A stretch of 64,000 nt of DNA, taken from assembly GCF_015864665.1 (NCBI RefSeq), contig NZ_JADYWU010000001.1:1674001-1738000 (forward strand). The letters are read 5' to 3'. The translations under genes were made by a program, and so were the position numbers. This document shows positions 52,889 to 60,695 of this stretch, one piece after another. Under the pieces are notes generated by a model. It made no database searches. It was not told the origin of the DNA and was given only the letters and a program-made list of their open reading frames with translations. Every line of letters begins with the position of its first letter. Positions within the stretch are counted from its first letter, which is position 1. This stretch comes from Salinibacterium sp. SWN167 (GTDB lineage Bacteria; Actinomycetota; Actinomycetes; Actinomycetales; Microbacteriaceae).

Positions 52889-53302
52889 ATGGGGGCTCGT
52901 AGCAAGGCGCGTAAGCGCGCGCTTGACGTCATGTACGGCGCGGATGTTCGCGGCGAGAGCATCAACGCAGCTCTCGCGGCCGAATCTTCCCGCGCGATGA
53001 GTGAACCCGCTCGCGCTACGGCGTGGGCGTACGCTCAAGACATCGTGGTCGGTATCACCGAACACGGCGAAGAAATCGATGAGCTCATCGAGACCTATTC
53101 TCAGGGCTGGCCTTTGAACCGCATGCCTGCGGTCGACCGCGCTCTGCTCCGCATCGGTCTCTGGGAAATCATGTACAACGATGAGGTTCCGACCGGAGTC
53201 GCAATCTCTGAAGCAGTCGAATCTGCCAAAGTGCACTCGACCGAAGACTCCGCCGGATTCATCAATGGTTTGCTCGGTCGCATCGCGGCCAGCACCGAAT
53301 AG
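52889..53302 (+). CDS. nusB: Transcription antitermination factor NusB
   Basis: NusB, with S10, binds boxA RNA to support rRNA antitermination. The 137 residues show [107 protein letters not shown]. This is a full family match. The ATG is the first base after the efp stop. It ends the alaS-to-nusB series; a dyad-rich gap and an ABC operon follow. Confidence 0.97.
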   Translation: MGARSKARKRALDVMYGADVRGESINAALAAESSRAMSEPARATAWAYAQDIVVGITEHGEEIDELIETYSQGWPLNRMPAVDRALLRIGLWEIMYNDEVPTGVAISEAVESAKVHSTEDSAGFINGLLGRIAASTE

Positions 53303-53312
53303 TTCGCCTTAT

Positions 53313-53351
53313 GTGACGTAGCGTTACGCCCGTGCGTGACGCTACGTTACG
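53313..53351. promoter_or_regulatory. Direct and inverted repeat upstream of the ABC operon
   Basis: GTGACGTAGCGTTACG (53313-53328) and CGTGACGCTACGTTAC (53335-53350) are inverted with 14 of 16 matching; read from 53336, the second copy is also a direct repeat of the form GTGACGnnnnGTTACG. There is no T-run after it. It fits two adjacent binding sites of one regulator. A TAGCGT box at 53382-53387 ends six bases before the ATG. Confidence 0.55.
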
Positions 53352-53393
53352 ACTGCGCTGGCCACGGCATCCCCGCGGTCCTAGCGTTCAGGG

Positions 53394-54206
53394 ATGAGTT
53401 CTTCGACCCTTCGCTCCAGCACCCCAGCCGATGCGCTGTCTGTCTCCATTCGCGAGTTGTCGCGCCGCTTTGGTGACCGCGTTGTCTTGAACGAGCTCTC
53501 ACTCGAGATCGCTGCCGGCGAGATTGTTGCGCTGATTGGGCCATCCGGCTGTGGCAAGTCGACGCTGCTGCGGCACATCGGTGGCTTGGACAGCCCTACC
53601 GATGGCTCCATCGCTATCGGTGGCCTTCCCGTTACTGGACTGGATGCTCGCTCCGCAATCGCGTTCCAAGAACCTCGCCTTCTGCCGTGGCGTTCGATCA
53701 CCCGTAACGTCGAAGTCGGCCTGCCACGGGGAAAGCGCACCAGCGCTGACCGAGACCGCGTCGCCGAATTGCTGGAGCTGGTGAAGCTCTCGTCATCCGC
53801 CCATCTTCGTCCGCGAGAAATTTCTGGTGGCATGGCCCAGCGTGTGTCGCTCGCGCGAGCATTGGCTCGTCGACCCGGCGTTCTCCTGCTCGACGAACCA
53901 TTTGGTGCGCTCGACGCTCTTACCCGCCTCTCGATGCAGGACCTGTTGCTCGATCTCCACACTGCAGAGCCCGCGACGATCGTCATCGTCACTCACGATG
54001 TCGATGAGGCCCTGTATCTCGCCGACCGCGTGATCCTGCTCGGCGCGATTGACCCCACGGAAAGCGCTGCGCACGCCAGCATCCGTTCCACCGTCGTCGT
54101 GCCGGGCCTACGCCCTCGTGACCGGGGAAGTGGAGATCTTGCCGAACTGCGCGCTGAGCTGCTCGAAGGGCTTGGCGTTCCCACCCACCATCTGTCAGCT
54201 CGCTAG
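53394..54206 (+). CDS. ABC transporter ATP-binding protein (sulfonate/nitrate/taurine type)
   Basis: This is the energising subunit of an importer. The 270 residues show Walker A IGPSGCGKST, Q-loop FQEPRLLPWRSI, signature ISGGMAQRVSLARALA, Walker B VLLLDEPFGALD and H-loop IVTHDVDEALYLADRV. LLPWR after the Q-loop and the DALTRLSMQ element are typical of the SsuB/TauB/NrtD class. The substrate is unassigned. It is first of a three-gene set with a binding lipoprotein and a permease, and sits between nusB and pyrR, which are near each other in other actinobacteria. Confidence 0.9.
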   Translation: MSSSTLRSSTPADALSVSIRELSRRFGDRVVLNELSLEIAAGEIVALIGPSGCGKSTLLRHIGGLDSPTDGSIAIGGLPVTGLDARSAIAFQEPRLLPWRSITRNVEVGLPRGKRTSADRDRVAELLELVKLSSSAHLRPREISGGMAQRVSLARALARRPGVLLLDEPFGALDALTRLSMQDLLLDLHTAEPATIVIVTHDVDEALYLADRVILLGAIDPTESAAHASIRSTVVVPGLRPRDRGSGDLAELRAELLEGLGVPTHHLSAR

Positions 54207-54259
54207 TAACACTGAACTTTCCCCGTCATCCATTCTCATTTCTCTCTCTGAAGGAAACT

Positions 54260-55300
54260 ATGTCTCCCCGTTTTCGTATCGCTTCGGTTGCCGCTGGTGT
54301 TCTTGTTCTCGCTCTTGGCGTCTCGGGCTGCGTCGAAGGTGAAGGCTCGTCGCTCTCACCCGATGCCCCTGACACCTCCGCTGGCTGGAGCAGTGACCAC
54401 CTCACGGTTGACTTCGCGACGTACAACCCACTCAGCCTCATCATCAAAGAAGAGGGCTGGCTAGAAGAGACGCTCGGTGATGACGTTGAAGTCACCTGGA
54501 TTCAGTCATCCGGCTCCGCTGCCGCGAACGACGCGCTTCGCTCCGGTTCGCTTGACGTGGGCTCGACGGCAGGTTCCGCAGCGCTTCTGGCCCGTGCCAA
54601 TGGTTCGCCGATCAAGACGATCGATGTTTACTCGCAGCCCAACTGGTCAGCAATCGTCGTTGCCGCCGATTCAGACATTCAGTCGGCTGATGACCTTCGC
54701 GGTAAGAACATCGCAGCCAATGCGGGCACCGACCCTTACTTCTTCCTGCTCCAGACTCTCGCGGAAGCCGGTATAGGCCTTGACGAGGTCACGATCACTC
54801 AGCTTCAGCACGCTGACGGAAAGACTGCGCTCGAAGCGGGCACGGTTGATGCGTGGGCCGGGCTCGATCCACTCATGAGTGCATCGGTCGTGAACGCAGG
54901 TTCGCGAATCGTGTACGACAATCCAGATTTCAACAGCTATGGCTTCCTCAACGCCACGGAGAGTTTCCTCGAGACATCGCCTGACCTCGCGCAGCTTGTC
55001 GTTGATGCGTATGAGAAGGCGCGTCAGTGGGCCGCCGATAGCCCGGATGACGCCGCAGCGATCTTTGCGGATGTCGCCGGCATCGATCTCCCGATTGCCA
55101 ACTCTGTGCTGCTGGAACGCACCAATCTGGCCATTGACCCTGCCCCAGGCCAGAAGCAGCTCGACGTGCTCAACGTGATTGGCCCGATCTTTGTTGACTC
55201 GGGTGCCGTTGCGGAGCAGTCGCAAATCGATGACGCTCTCGCGTCATTGTTCGAGACAACGTATGTCGACGCTGCGGACCCGAGTCGTGTCGCTGAATAG
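54260..55300 (+). CDS. Substrate-binding lipoprotein of the ABC importer
   Basis: This is a 346-residue extracytoplasmic binding protein. The lipobox LALGVSGC puts the lipidated Cys at residue 24. The mature part starts with an acidic spacer; then comes the SsuA/THI5/NMT1-like fold with FATYNPLSLIIKEEGWLEETLGDDVEVTWIQSSGSAAANDALRSGSLDVGSTAG. NIAANAGTDPYFFLLQTLAEAG and AWAGLDPLMSASVVNAG follow. It is most like aliphatic-sulfonate binders, but no residue here proves the ligand. GAAGGAAA precedes the ATG. The permease start overlaps the 3' end. Confidence 0.9.
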   Translation: MSPRFRIASVAAGVLVLALGVSGCVEGEGSSLSPDAPDTSAGWSSDHLTVDFATYNPLSLIIKEEGWLEETLGDDVEVTWIQSSGSAAANDALRSGSLDVGSTAGSAALLARANGSPIKTIDVYSQPNWSAIVVAADSDIQSADDLRGKNIAANAGTDPYFFLLQTLAEAGIGLDEVTITQLQHADGKTALEAGTVDAWAGLDPLMSASVVNAGSRIVYDNPDFNSYGFLNATESFLETSPDLAQLVVDAYEKARQWAADSPDDAAAIFADVAGIDLPIANSVLLERTNLAIDPAPGQKQLDVLNVIGPIFVDSGAVAEQSQIDDALASLFETTYVDAADPSRVAE

Positions 55301-56138
55301 CGGAACGCCGGTGCTCGAGAGGCCTCTGGTGGGCGACGTGACGGGTGCCCCGGTGCCCGTCACGTCGGAGCCTCGCCCGCGGCGACGGTGGGTGCGAGCC
55401 ACAGTCCTCGGTGGCGTGATTCCGATTGCTGTGATCGTTCTCTGGCAAGCGATTGCGACATCGGGGTTGGTGCCGAGCTATCGGCTCCCAACGCCGCTGA
55501 GCGTATGGGCCGCGGGAGTCGACCTCTACGAGCGCGGAGTGCTGTACCAACACATCGCGATCTCCACGCAGCGCGTACTGCTTGGGTTCGGAATTGGGGC
55601 GATTGTCGGACTGGCGCTTGCGTCGATTGTGGGTCTCTCGGCACGGGCATCCGAACTCTTCGCCCCGACTTTGGGCGCACTGCGCGCCGTGCCGTCTTTG
55701 GCGTGGGTGCCGCTACTCGGACTCTACCTCGGTCTCAATGAAGACTCGAAAGTCGCTCTCGTCGCGATTGGAGCGTTCTTTCCGGTTTATACGACCGTTG
55801 CCCCGGCCCTTCGGCATGTGGATGCTCATCTTGTGGAGCTGGGACGTAGCTACGGCTACTCCGGTCCGGCGTTGCTGAGCCTCGTGCAATTGCCAGCGGT
55901 AGTTCCCGCCGTGATCTCGTCTCTGCGGCTTGCACTGGCTCAGGCCTGGCTCTTCTTGGTCGCGGGGGAGTTGCTTGGAGCCTCGCTCGGTCTCGGCTTC
56001 TTACTCGTCGATTCGCAACAGAACGGCCGAATAGATCGACTGTTTCTCACGATCATCCTGCTCGGAATTCTGGGTAAGGGCACGGATAGTGCGGTCGGCC
56101 TACTCGAACGTTTCTTGCTAAAACGTTGGGGGTCGTAG
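55263..56138 (+). CDS. ABC transporter permease (SsuC/TauC type)
   Basis: This is a 291-residue inner-membrane permease with six helices of the BPD_transp_1 fold. The EAA-like loop is visible as LGRSYGYSGPALLSLVQLPAVVPAVISSLRLALAQAWLFLVAGE. Upstream are LPTPLSVWAAG and ISTQRVLLGFGIGAIVGLALA, both typical of sulfonate/taurine permeases. I used the ATG at 55263, overlapping the binding-protein gene by 38 bases; the GTG at 55287 is an alternative, and the open frame extends to 55179. Last gene of the importer set. Confidence 0.87.
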   Translation: MSTLRTRVVSLNSGTPVLERPLVGDVTGAPVPVTSEPRPRRRWVRATVLGGVIPIAVIVLWQAIATSGLVPSYRLPTPLSVWAAGVDLYERGVLYQHIAISTQRVLLGFGIGAIVGLALASIVGLSARASELFAPTLGALRAVPSLAWVPLLGLYLGLNEDSKVALVAIGAFFPVYTTVAPALRHVDAHLVELGRSYGYSGPALLSLVQLPAVVPAVISSLRLALAQAWLFLVAGELLGASLGLGFLLVDSQQNGRIDRLFLTIILLGILGKGTDSAVGLLERFLLKRWGS

Positions 56139-56173
56139 CGCTGCCGCGAGCGCGGTATAGTCGGTGAAACAGA

Positions 56174-56211
56174 TTTCCTTTAAATTCCGTCCAGAGAGGC
56201 GGGGAAGGAGG
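56174..56211 (+). promoter_or_regulatory. pyrR leader: PyrR-type RNA leader of the pyr operon
   Basis: After a -10 box TATAGT (56156-56161), the leader contains TTTCCTT (56174-56180), then CCGTCCAGAGAGGCGGGG (56187-56204) with the PyrR loop core TCCAGAGAGGC, then AAGGAGG (56205-56211). CCTT pairs with the start of AAGGAGG, and CCGTCC with the G-rich run, so the ribosome site of pyrR is hidden in the stem. In mycobacteria a similar element lets UMP-bound PyrR repress translation; the same is expected here. Confidence 0.8.
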
Positions 56212-56216
56212 TCAGA

Positions 56217-56744
56217 ATGTCTGTACGCACTGTGTTGCAGCATGCTGATATCACCCGAGCGTTGACTCGGATTTCCCATGAAATCCTGGAGTCCAATCGC
56301 GGTTCCGACGATCTCGTCATTCTCGGTATTCCTACGCGTGGGGTGACCCTCGCCAAGCGGATTGCGGCGATCATTCAATCGGTCGACCCCACACCCGTGA
56401 CATCAGGGGTGCTCGACGTCACGATGTACCGCGATGATCTGGCGCAGAACCCCACTCGAGCAACTGGCCCGACCGACATCCCGGCCGGGGGTATCGATGG
56501 CAAGACGGTCGTGCTGGTCGACGACGTGTTGTACTCCGGGCGCACCATCCGTGCCGCACTCGATGCTCTCGGCGATCTCGGGCGCCCGCGCGCTGTGCGC
56601 CTCGCGGTGCTCGTCGACCGCGGTCACCGGGAATTTCCGATTCGGGCCGACTTTGTGGGTAAGAATCTTCCCAGCTCGATGGAGGAGCGTATTAACGTGC
56701 GCCTTGAAGAAATCGACGGATCGGATGAGGTGACGATCGGATGA
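56217..56744 (+). CDS. pyrR: Bifunctional pyr operon regulator/uracil phosphoribosyltransferase PyrR
   Basis: PyrR binds pyr mRNA when UMP is abundant and has residual UPRTase activity. The 175 residues have the type I PRT fold: [25 protein letters not shown], and the PRPP loop [21 protein letters not shown]. The end [30 protein letters not shown] is typical of PyrR. The start has AAGGAGG six bases before the ATG, within the leader stem. The stop overlaps pyrB (ATGA). Confidence 0.96.
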   Translation: MSVRTVLQHADITRALTRISHEILESNRGSDDLVILGIPTRGVTLAKRIAAIIQSVDPTPVTSGVLDVTMYRDDLAQNPTRATGPTDIPAGGIDGKTVVLVDDVLYSGRTIRAALDALGDLGRPRAVRLAVLVDRGHREFPIRADFVGKNLPSSMEERINVRLEEIDGSDEVTIG

Positions 56745-57688
56745 GGCACCTACTGAGTACTCAAGGTTTGCCCCGCGATGAGGCCATCGCGATTCTGGAC
56801 GTGGCGGAAGATATGGCCGCTGTCTCTGAGCGCGAAGTGAAGAAGCTTCCGACACTGCGCGGCAAGACCGTGATCAACCTCTTCTTTGAAGATTCCACGC
56901 GCACGCGCATTTCATTCGAAGCGGCGGCGAAGCGACTGAGCGCCGATGTCATCAACTTCGCAGCCAAGGGATCGAGCGTCTCCAAGGGGGAGAACCTCAA
57001 GGACACCGCTCAGACTCTCGCTGCCATGGGAGCCGACGCGGTCGTCGTCCGACACTGGGCATCTGGTGCCCCAAAGACGCTTGCCGATGCTGGCTGGATC
57101 GATGCCGGAATTGTGAACGCCGGTGACGGCACCCACGAACATCCGACTCAAGCGCTGCTCGATGCTTTCACGATTCGTCGTCGTCTTCATGGGGCTGCTG
57201 CTCGGGGCAAAGGGTTGGACGGTGTGACCGTCACGATCGTGGGAGACATCGTTCACTCTCGAGTGGCGCGCTCGAACGTCTGGCTGCTGACGACGCTCGG
57301 CGCCCACGTGACGCTGGTTGCCCCGGCGACTCTCCTTCCCGTGAACCTCAGTGGGTGGCCAGTCGAGACCTCCTACGACCTTGATGACGCGATCGCGCAG
57401 GGCCCCGACGTCATCATGATGCTGCGGGTTCAGGCCGAGCGAATGACGGCCGCATTCTTCCCCAACGCGCGTGAGTATTCACGCCAATGGGGGCTCAATG
57501 ACGAACGGATGACCGCTCTGCCAACAAGTAGCATGGTCATGCACCCCGGGCCGATGAACCGCGGCCTGGAAATCTCGGCGGGAGCCGCGGATTCACCACA
57601 ATCGACAGTGCTTGAGCAAGTGGCGAATGGCGTCTCGGTCAGGATGTCGGTGCTGTATCACTTGCTGTCCGGAGCTGTGGAGCGGTGA
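56741..57688 (+). CDS. pyrB: Aspartate carbamoyltransferase catalytic subunit
   Basis: This enzyme joins carbamoyl phosphate and aspartate, the committed step of pyrimidine synthesis. The 315 residues have [26 protein letters not shown] with the STRTR carbamoyl-phosphate motif, [41 protein letters not shown] and [12 protein letters not shown]. The product is full length. The four-base overlap with pyrR couples translation. No regulatory PyrI is present, as usual for actinobacteria. Confidence 0.97.
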   Translation: MRHLLSTQGLPRDEAIAILDVAEDMAAVSEREVKKLPTLRGKTVINLFFEDSTRTRISFEAAAKRLSADVINFAAKGSSVSKGENLKDTAQTLAAMGADAVVVRHWASGAPKTLADAGWIDAGIVNAGDGTHEHPTQALLDAFTIRRRLHGAAARGKGLDGVTVTIVGDIVHSRVARSNVWLLTTLGAHVTLVAPATLLPVNLSGWPVETSYDLDDAIAQGPDVIMMLRVQAERMTAAFFPNAREYSRQWGLNDERMTALPTSSMVMHPGPMNRGLEISAGAADSPQSTVLEQVANGVSVRMSVLYHLLSGAVER

Positions 57689-57746
57689 GCGCGGGAACCA
57701 TGCCCGCCGCCCCTGAATGCGTACTAACCCAGAGAAGAGGACTCTC

Positions 57747-59072
57747 GTGAGTATCAGAATCGTCAACGCCACTCTGCCGAATGGCGAGCGCGCCGACTTC
57801 ACGATTGAGCGCGGAGTCTTCACCGACGCGACAGCGGCTGATCGCACAATTGATGCCGCGGGCCTTCAGGCGTTGCCCGGTCTCGTCGATCTTCACACTC
57901 ACTTGCGTGAACCTGGCTTCGAGCAGAGCGAAACGGTGCTCTCGGGCAGTCGTGCTGCAGCGATGGGCGGATTCACTGCTGTCTTCGCCATGGCCAACAC
58001 CATGCCGGTTCAAGACACCGCTGGAGTTGTTGAGCAGGTTCAGTCGCTCGGCAACGACCACGGGTACGCGACCGTGCGGCCCATCGGTGCTGTCACCGAA
58101 GGGCTTGACGGCGTCACGCTTTCCGAGATCGGTGCGATGGCCAATTCGCGAGCCGGCGTGCGCGTTTTCTCCGATGATGGCAAGTGCGTTCATAACGCGT
58201 TGCTCATGCGTCGCGCGCTCGAATACGTGAAAACTTTTGATGGTGTGGTCGCCCAGCATGCTCAGGAGCCGACGCTCACTGTCGATGCGCAGATGAACGA
58301 GGGCGCAGTATCCAGTGAGCTTGGTCTTGCGGGCTGGCCTGCCGTCGCAGAAGAGTCGATCATCGCGCGCGACGTGCTACTCGCCGAACACGTGGGGGCA
58401 CGCCTTCATATTTGTCACCTGTCAACCGCCGGGTCGGTTGACGTCATCCGCTGGGCTAAGGCTCGCGGAATTGCTGTGACGGCAGAGGTGACGCCTCACC
58501 ACCTGCTCCTCACGGAAGAACTTGTGCGCGGCTACGACGCGCGCTTCAAGGTGAACCCGCCTCTGCGACGTGACGAAGACGTTCACGCACTTCGCGCCGC
58601 GCTGGCTGACGGCACCATTGACATCGTCGCGACCGATCACGCACCGCACCCGCCCGAGGCGAAAGAGTGCTCGTGGGCAGAAGCTGCGTTCGGAATGATC
58701 GGTCTTGAATCCGCTCTCAACGTCGTTCAGCAGGCTGTCGTCGATTCTGGTCAGTTGAACTGGACGGATGTCGCGCGCGTCCTTTCGCAGAAGCCAGCCG
58801 AAATCGGTCGCCTCGATGGGTACGCGACACCGTTCGCTCTCGGTTCAGCCGCGAACCTCGTGCTGGTCGACCCGAGCGCGCGGTCAACATTCTCTACCGA
58901 GTCGCTGCGGGGCAAGAGCACGAACTCGCCCTACCTTGGACGCGAACTTCCCGGCCGCGTGATGACCACCATCCACAACGGTTACGAAACCGTTCGAGAT
59001 GGCGACGTCGTCGATGCGGCTGAGGTTGCTCAGCAGGCCAGACTGGCTGAAAGCGAGGCAGCGAATGTCTAA
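57747..59072 (+). CDS. pyrC: Dihydroorotase
   Basis: This zinc enzyme cyclises carbamoyl-aspartate to dihydroorotate. The 441 residues belong to the class I type: GLVDLHTHLREPGFEQSETV (HxH and Arg), MANTMPVQDT, FSDDGKCVHNALLMRRAL, HICHLSTAGSVD, VTPHHLLLT, IVATDHAPH (Asp) and NLVLVDP. GTG at 57747 with AGAGG six bases upstream is preferred over the ATG-type start at 57717. The next gene starts within its last eight bases. Confidence 0.96.
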   Translation: MSIRIVNATLPNGERADFTIERGVFTDATAADRTIDAAGLQALPGLVDLHTHLREPGFEQSETVLSGSRAAAMGGFTAVFAMANTMPVQDTAGVVEQVQSLGNDHGYATVRPIGAVTEGLDGVTLSEIGAMANSRAGVRVFSDDGKCVHNALLMRRALEYVKTFDGVVAQHAQEPTLTVDAQMNEGAVSSELGLAGWPAVAEESIIARDVLLAEHVGARLHICHLSTAGSVDVIRWAKARGIAVTAEVTPHHLLLTEELVRGYDARFKVNPPLRRDEDVHALRAALADGTIDIVATDHAPHPPEAKECSWAEAAFGMIGLESALNVVQQAVVDSGQLNWTDVARVLSQKPAEIGRLDGYATPFALGSAANLVLVDPSARSTFSTESLRGKSTNSPYLGRELPGRVMTTIHNGYETVRDGDVVDAAEVAQQARLAESEAANV

Positions 59073-59559
59073 AGACGTCTCAGTGCTCATCGTGATCGGC
59101 ATCCTGGTTATCTTGCTGGCGCTCATGGTTGCTGGCTGGTATTCACGAAAGCGACGACAGGCTCACATCGGGCTCCCGGTTGCGCCGCCGGCTGACCTCG
59201 CCGACACTGACCTGCGCTTTAGTGGCAAGTACGTATCGACCACTGTTGCCGGCGATCAGCTCAACCGTGTAAACGTGCACGGCCTGGGATTCCGGGCGAA
59301 CTGTTTGCTCGAAGTGCATCCGGAAGGCATCGTCGTCTCGCGCGCGGGATCAGACGATCTCTGGCTCGCTCGTGACACGGTGCGCGGCATTTCCCGCGCC
59401 ACCTGGACCATCGACCGCGTGGTCGAAAACAACGGGCTGCAGGTGATCGAGTGGACACTCGATGGCACTGCAGTCGATAGCTATTTCCGAATGGACGACC
59501 CCGAGACGTGTGAACGCGCTCTCGATACAGTCGTCGGCAATGAAAGGCAGTCCCTGTGA
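59065..59559 (+). CDS. PH-like membrane protein of the pyr operon
   Basis: This is a 164-residue protein with one N-terminal membrane helix ([20 protein letters not shown]). A basic segment RKRRQAH and a soluble domain from about residue 35 follow ([44 protein letters not shown], then [36 protein letters not shown]). A similar protein lies between pyrC and carA in mycobacteria and many other actinobacteria, but no pyrimidine role is known. The ATG overlaps the pyrC stop by eight bases, and its stop overlaps carA by four, so it is fully embedded in the operon. Confidence 0.88.
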   Translation: MSKDVSVLIVIGILVILLALMVAGWYSRKRRQAHIGLPVAPPADLADTDLRFSGKYVSTTVAGDQLNRVNVHGLGFRANCLLEVHPEGIVVSRAGSDDLWLARDTVRGISRATWTIDRVVENNGLQVIEWTLDGTAVDSYFRMDDPETCERALDTVVGNERQSL

Positions 59560-60695
59560 CTTTTGAACCTGCAGTGCTCGTCCTTGAAGATGGCACGCGC
59601 TATCTCGGTCAGGCCTACGGCGCCCGCGGTCAGCGCCTCGGCGAAGTAGTCTTCGCCACCGGTATGACGGGCTACCAAGAGACGATCACCGACCCCAGTT
59701 ACGCGGGACAGATCGTCGTCATGACGGCACCGCACATCGGCAACACCGGTGTGAATGATGAAGACCCTGAATCCTCACGAATTTGGGTCTCCGGCTTCGT
59801 TGTGCGTGATGCGAGCCGCGTGGTGTCGAACTACCGCGCCGATGGGTCACTGGACGACGAACTTGTCACCCAGAACATCGTGGGAATCAGCGGGGTCGAT
59901 ACTCGCGCGATCACCCGTCGCTTGCGCGACTCCGGCTCCATGCGTGGCGGAATCTTCTCCGGCGCGGATGCGGAACTCAGCAATGACGAGCAGCTTGCAG
60001 CAGTCACGGCCGCAGCCCAGATGAGCGGCCAGAGTCTGTCGTCTGAAGTGTCGACATCCGAGGCTTATGTTGTTGCCGCAGTGGGGGAGAGCATCGGCCG
60101 CTTGGCTGTTCTTGACCTCGGCGTGAAGACGTCAACGCTCAACTACCTCGCTGAGCGTGGCTTTGACGTTCACGTGCTGCCGCAGACCGTCACTTTCGAC
60201 GAGCTGATGGCGATTGCGCCGGTCGCCGTCTTCTACTCGAATGGTCCAGGCGACCCGTCGGCCTCCGACGCTCACGTTGCACTCCTCACCGAGGTGCTCA
60301 CGAAGGGACTGCCGTTCTTCGGTATCTGTTTCGGCAACCAGCTGCTCGGTCGTGCTCTCGGCTACGGCACCTACAAGTTGCCCTTCGGCCACCGCGGAAT
60401 CAACCAGCCCGTCATCGATGTGCAGACCCAGCGCACCGAGATCACCGCGCACAATCACGGTTTTGCGGTTGACGCGCCTATCGGCGAAATCAGCCAGTCA
60501 CCGGCGGGCTTTGGCCGCGTCGAGGTCAGCCATGTCAACCTCAACGACAACGTTGTTGAAGGTCTCCGCGCCCTCGACATCCCCGCTTTCTCCGTGCAGT
60601 ACCACCCCGAGGCGGCCTCAGGCCCCCACGATGCCAACTATCTTTTCGACAGGTTCCGCGACCTTGTTCTCGAGAACGCAAAGGACAGCAAGTAA
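59556..60695 (+). CDS. carA: Carbamoyl-phosphate synthase small (glutaminase) subunit
   Basis: CarA hydrolyses glutamine and passes ammonia to CarB. The 379 residues show the N-terminal domain [17 protein letters not shown] and [32 protein letters not shown]. The class I glutaminase has [10 protein letters not shown], nucleophile Cys in [16 protein letters not shown], and the catalytic His/Glu in [23 protein letters not shown]. The start is GTG, in a four-base overlap with the PH-like gene. The stop overlaps the carB ATG by one base (TAATG). Confidence 0.97.
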   Translation: MTFEPAVLVLEDGTRYLGQAYGARGQRLGEVVFATGMTGYQETITDPSYAGQIVVMTAPHIGNTGVNDEDPESSRIWVSGFVVRDASRVVSNYRADGSLDDELVTQNIVGISGVDTRAITRRLRDSGSMRGGIFSGADAELSNDEQLAAVTAAAQMSGQSLSSEVSTSEAYVVAAVGESIGRLAVLDLGVKTSTLNYLAERGFDVHVLPQTVTFDELMAIAPVAVFYSNGPGDPSASDAHVALLTEVLTKGLPFFGICFGNQLLGRALGYGTYKLPFGHRGINQPVIDVQTQRTEITAHNHGFAVDAPIGEISQSPAGFGRVEVSHVNLNDNVVEGLRALDIPAFSVQYHPEAASGPHDANYLFDRFRDLVLENAKDSK

